Assembly (NCBI RefSeq): GCF_035917335.1
Contig: NZ_CP109067.1
Location: forward strand, 1,738,501 to 1,802,500
Length of the DNA stretch: 64,000 bases
From: Micromonospora sp. NBC_01813
GTDB lineage: Bacteria; Actinomycetota; Actinomycetes; Mycobacteriales; Micromonosporaceae
Direction of reading: 5' to 3'
Below, piece after piece: positions 62,302 through 64,000 of the stretch. The stretch's first letter is position 1. Every line of letters begins with the position of its first letter. A program made the translations under genes and the position numbers. The notes below the pieces were generated by a model. It did no database searches. It saw only the letters and a program-made list of their open reading frames with translations, and was not told the origin of the DNA.

Positions 62302-62904
62302 ATGCTACTTCAGCTCCGTAATTCGGCGCTCTGTCTGGTTGCGGCCATGGTCGTCGCCACATCGGCAGTCGCGATCGGGTCCACTGCGTCCGCCGCCGCT
62401 CCGAAGTCGGGAGCGCCAGAAGCGGCAATCGCCGGGACCAAGGATCCAGCGCCGCCGCCACACATAGACCCGTGGATCCCATCACTGTGCGCCACGGCCG
62501 AGTTCACCTCAGCGTACTCCGATCCGCCACGGGACCTGGTAGCCATCGGGACGATAACACGCTGTCAGCAGTATATCCCGGACAGCAAGTTCGCCGTGGC
62601 GGTCTACCGTCCCGGGCAGGTCCCAGTGGTGTATACCTCGCAACTACAGCGCTACCAGGCCGACCAGCTTACTTTGAGGTTGGACTTCTTCGTCGGCAAT
62701 GAGCCGGTGTCCGACGGTGTCGGGGTGTGTGCCTTGTCCACCCGCCACCATCGGGTGGGTTGTGCCCGGTTGAGTCACGGTCCGGATGGCGCAATTGTCC
62801 TCGAACCGATTCCGGTCGACCATCCGCTGGTGCAGATTGCAGTCACCGTGATCTATGACGGGACCCAGGATCTGCCTGACCCCGGTTGCGCCCACTGCGT
62901 GTGA
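62302..62904 (+). CDS. Unrecognised secreted six-cysteine protein, paralogue B
   Basis: 200 residues; AAGGAG 7 bases before the ATG. The signal peptide (LLQLRNSALCLVAAMVVATS) ends near ASAAA. Mature cysteines at 63, 88, 143, 154, 196 and 199 match paralogue A in spacing (25, 55, 11, 42 and 3 residues versus 25, 55, 11, 43 and 3). Shared motifs: LCATAEF, FAVAVYR, GVC and RVGCAR, LEPIPVDHPLV with VIYDG, and GCAHC. It is 30 bp after paralogue A, so the two form an operon with the hybrid regulator. Function unknown. Confidence 0.78.
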   Translation: MLLQLRNSALCLVAAMVVATSAVAIGSTASAAAPKSGAPEAAIAGTKDPAPPPHIDPWIPSLCATAEFTSAYSDPPRDLVAIGTITRCQQYIPDSKFAVAVYRPGQVPVVYTSQLQRYQADQLTLRLDFFVGNEPVSDGVGVCALSTRHHRVGCARLSHGPDGAIVLEPIPVDHPLVQIAVTVIYDGTQDLPDPGCAHCV

Positions 62905-62910
62905 CGACCC

Positions 62911-62951
62911 GCTGATGGGCTGGGCCATCTTCGACGGTCCAGCCCGTCAGC
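62911..62951. terminator. Bidirectional terminator hairpin before the AdhE gene end
   Basis: GCTGATGGGCTGG (62911-62923) pairs with CCAGCCCGTCAGC (62939-62951): 13 bp with one mismatch, which is a wobble pair on one strand. The loop is 15 nt. It fills the 54-bp gap between convergent genes and can serve both. Confidence 0.7.
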
Positions 62952-62958
62952 GTGGCGA

Positions 62959-64000
62959 TCAGCTCGGCCGGGTACCCACCGTGGCGGTGCCGTAGTAGGC
63001 GGTTCGCATGATCTCCTGCATGTCGTCGAGCATCGGCATCCGTGGGTTGGCCGGCGCACACTGGTCCTCGTACGCGTTGATCGCCTGCTGCGGCAGGCTG
63101 GTCAGGAACGACGCCTCGTCGACCCCGACCGCCTGGAACGACGGCTCGATGCCGACCGCGTCACGCAGCCGTTCGACGGCGGCGGCGTACGACTCGACGC
63201 CCTCCTCGGGGGTGGCCGCCGGCAGGCCGAGGAGCTGGGCGATCTCCTGGAAGCGTTCCGGCGCCCGGTAGTGCTCGTACTTCGGCCAGCCGGACAGCTT
63301 GCCCGGCCGGGCCCCGTTGTAGCGGATCACGTGCGGCATCAGGATCGCGTTGGTCCGGCCGTGGGCGATGTGGAACGTCGCCCCGAGGGTGTGCGACATG
63401 GCGTGCACGATGCCGAGGAAGGCGTTGCCGAACGCCATCCCGGCGATGGTCCCGGCGTTGTGCATCTTCTCCCGGGCCTCGGGGTCGGCGGCACCGTCGC
63501 GCACCGCCCGCTCCAGGTAGGCGAAGATCAGCCGGATCGCCTGCAGGGCGAGCCCATCGGTGTAGTCGTTGGCGTACACCGACACGTACGACTCGGTGGC
63601 GTGGGTCAGCGCATCGAAACCACTGTCGGCGGTGACCACGGCCGGCAGGTCGGCGGCGAGCACCGGGTCGATGATCGCCACGTTCGGGGTGAGCGCGTAG
63701 TCGGCCAGTGGATACTTCTTGCCGGTCGCCGTGTCGGTGATCACCGCGAACGGGGTGACCTCGGCGCCGGTGCCCGACGTGGTCGGGATGCAGACAAGTT
63801 TGGCCAGCTCACCCGGGGCAGGGAAGGTGAACGCCCGCTTGCGGATGTCGAAGAACTTCTCCCGCATGTCGGCGAAGACCACCCCGGGGTGTTCGTAGCG
63901 CAGCCACATGACCTTCGCCGCGTCCATCACCGACCCGCCACCGAGGGCGATGATGGTGTCCGGCCGGAAGTGGCGCATCTGCTCGGCCCCGGCGTCGACG
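62959..64000 (-). CDS. adhE: Iron-containing alcohol dehydrogenase domain, probably the C-terminus of AdhE; partial
   Basis: At least 347 residues, continuing past the right edge. TIIALGGGSVMDAAKVMWLRYE is the nucleotide-binding part. The iron site includes DSGFDALTHATESYVS, GMAFGNAFLGIVHAMSHTLG and HIAHGRTNAILMPHVI, with the metal histidines. The ending YEDQCAPANPRMPMLDDMQEI is characteristic of bifunctional acetaldehyde-CoA/alcohol dehydrogenases, so an aldehyde dehydrogenase half probably lies outside the window. It reduces acetaldehyde to ethanol during oxygen limitation. A free-standing alcohol dehydrogenase is less likely. Confidence 0.85.
   Translation of the reverse strand, partial: VDAGAEQMRHFRPDTIIALGGGSVMDAAKVMWLRYEHPGVVFADMREKFFDIRKRAFTFPAPGELAKLVCIPTTSGTGAEVTPFAVITDTATGKKYPLADYALTPNVAIIDPVLAADLPAVVTADSGFDALTHATESYVSVYANDYTDGLALQAIRLIFAYLERAVRDGAADPEAREKMHNAGTIAGMAFGNAFLGIVHAMSHTLGATFHIAHGRTNAILMPHVIRYNGARPGKLSGWPKYEHYRAPERFQEIAQLLGLPAATPEEGVESYAAAVERLRDAVGIEPSFQAVGVDEASFLTSLPQQAINAYEDQCAPANPRMPMLDDMQEIMRTAYYGTATVGTRPS

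Noticed and set aside
1-64000. Prophage, insertion sequence, integrative element or tRNA-associated attachment site
   Set aside because: No transposase, integrase, phage structural gene, tRNA or flanking att-like repeat was recognised.

Overview
The window is high-GC actinomycete DNA. Codon bias is strong, and GTG/TTG starts and ATGA/GTGA/TGATG overlaps are frequent. Gene content fits a filamentous soil actinomycete, most likely Micromonosporaceae: class II HelD, an F420-dependent biliverdin-reductase-like protein next to cobLMK, an aerobic corrin pathway, a secreted AA10 LPMO and a streptogrisin-like protease. No transposase, integrase, tRNA, rRNA or CRISPR array was seen. Two genes run off the ends: a methyltransferase at 1 and an AdhE-type dehydrogenase at 64000. 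All calls come from reading the sequence; no database search was made.

Layout. 1-1594: small membrane protein plus NoeA-like methyltransferase. 1979-5132: HelD-type RNA polymerase recycling factor, divergent from an Ohr/OsmC peroxidase, with an 18-bp-period operator-like array between them. 5133-9241: membrane GGDEF protein with a degenerate EAL domain, and a family 4 glycosyltransferase. 9482-18218: stress-type island with a MalT/LuxR STAND regulator, triple-BON protein, MscS channel, DnaK paralogue, DUF2795, SurE and a BON-methyltransferase fusion. 18291-21546: cytosolic alpha/beta hydrolase and subtilase pair. 21787-26983: giant CtpI/CtpH-like P-type ATPase overlapping a DUF1345 protein. 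27697-30821: NuoF-like flavoprotein/ferredoxin fusion coupled to a ferric-reductase-like membrane protein with a long repetitive charged tail. 31230-32084: secreted protein with an exact internal duplication.

32752-43508 and 54432-60337 hold an oxygen-dependent cobalamin pathway in two blocks. Block one has cobL-cobM-cobK converging on cobG-cobH-cobIJ, plus divergent cobN. Block two has chelatase-cobO-cobB divergent from cbtB-cbtA-ferredoxin. Three cobalamin riboswitches were found, in front of cobN, the chelatase operon and cbtBA. All three thus sit ahead of cobalt handling or its downstream steps; none was seen before the corrin-ring genes.

43549-54413 is a secretion-flavoured region between the two blocks: pirin, LPMO, DUF305 lipoprotein, GHL10-type glycoside hydrolase, GNAT, lipoprotein, S1 protease, two-component system, DUF2306 and an RlpA-like protein. 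60605-62904 holds a TrmB/LuxR hybrid regulator followed by two unrecognised secreted paralogues with six aligned cysteines. This is the best candidate here for an undescribed small system.
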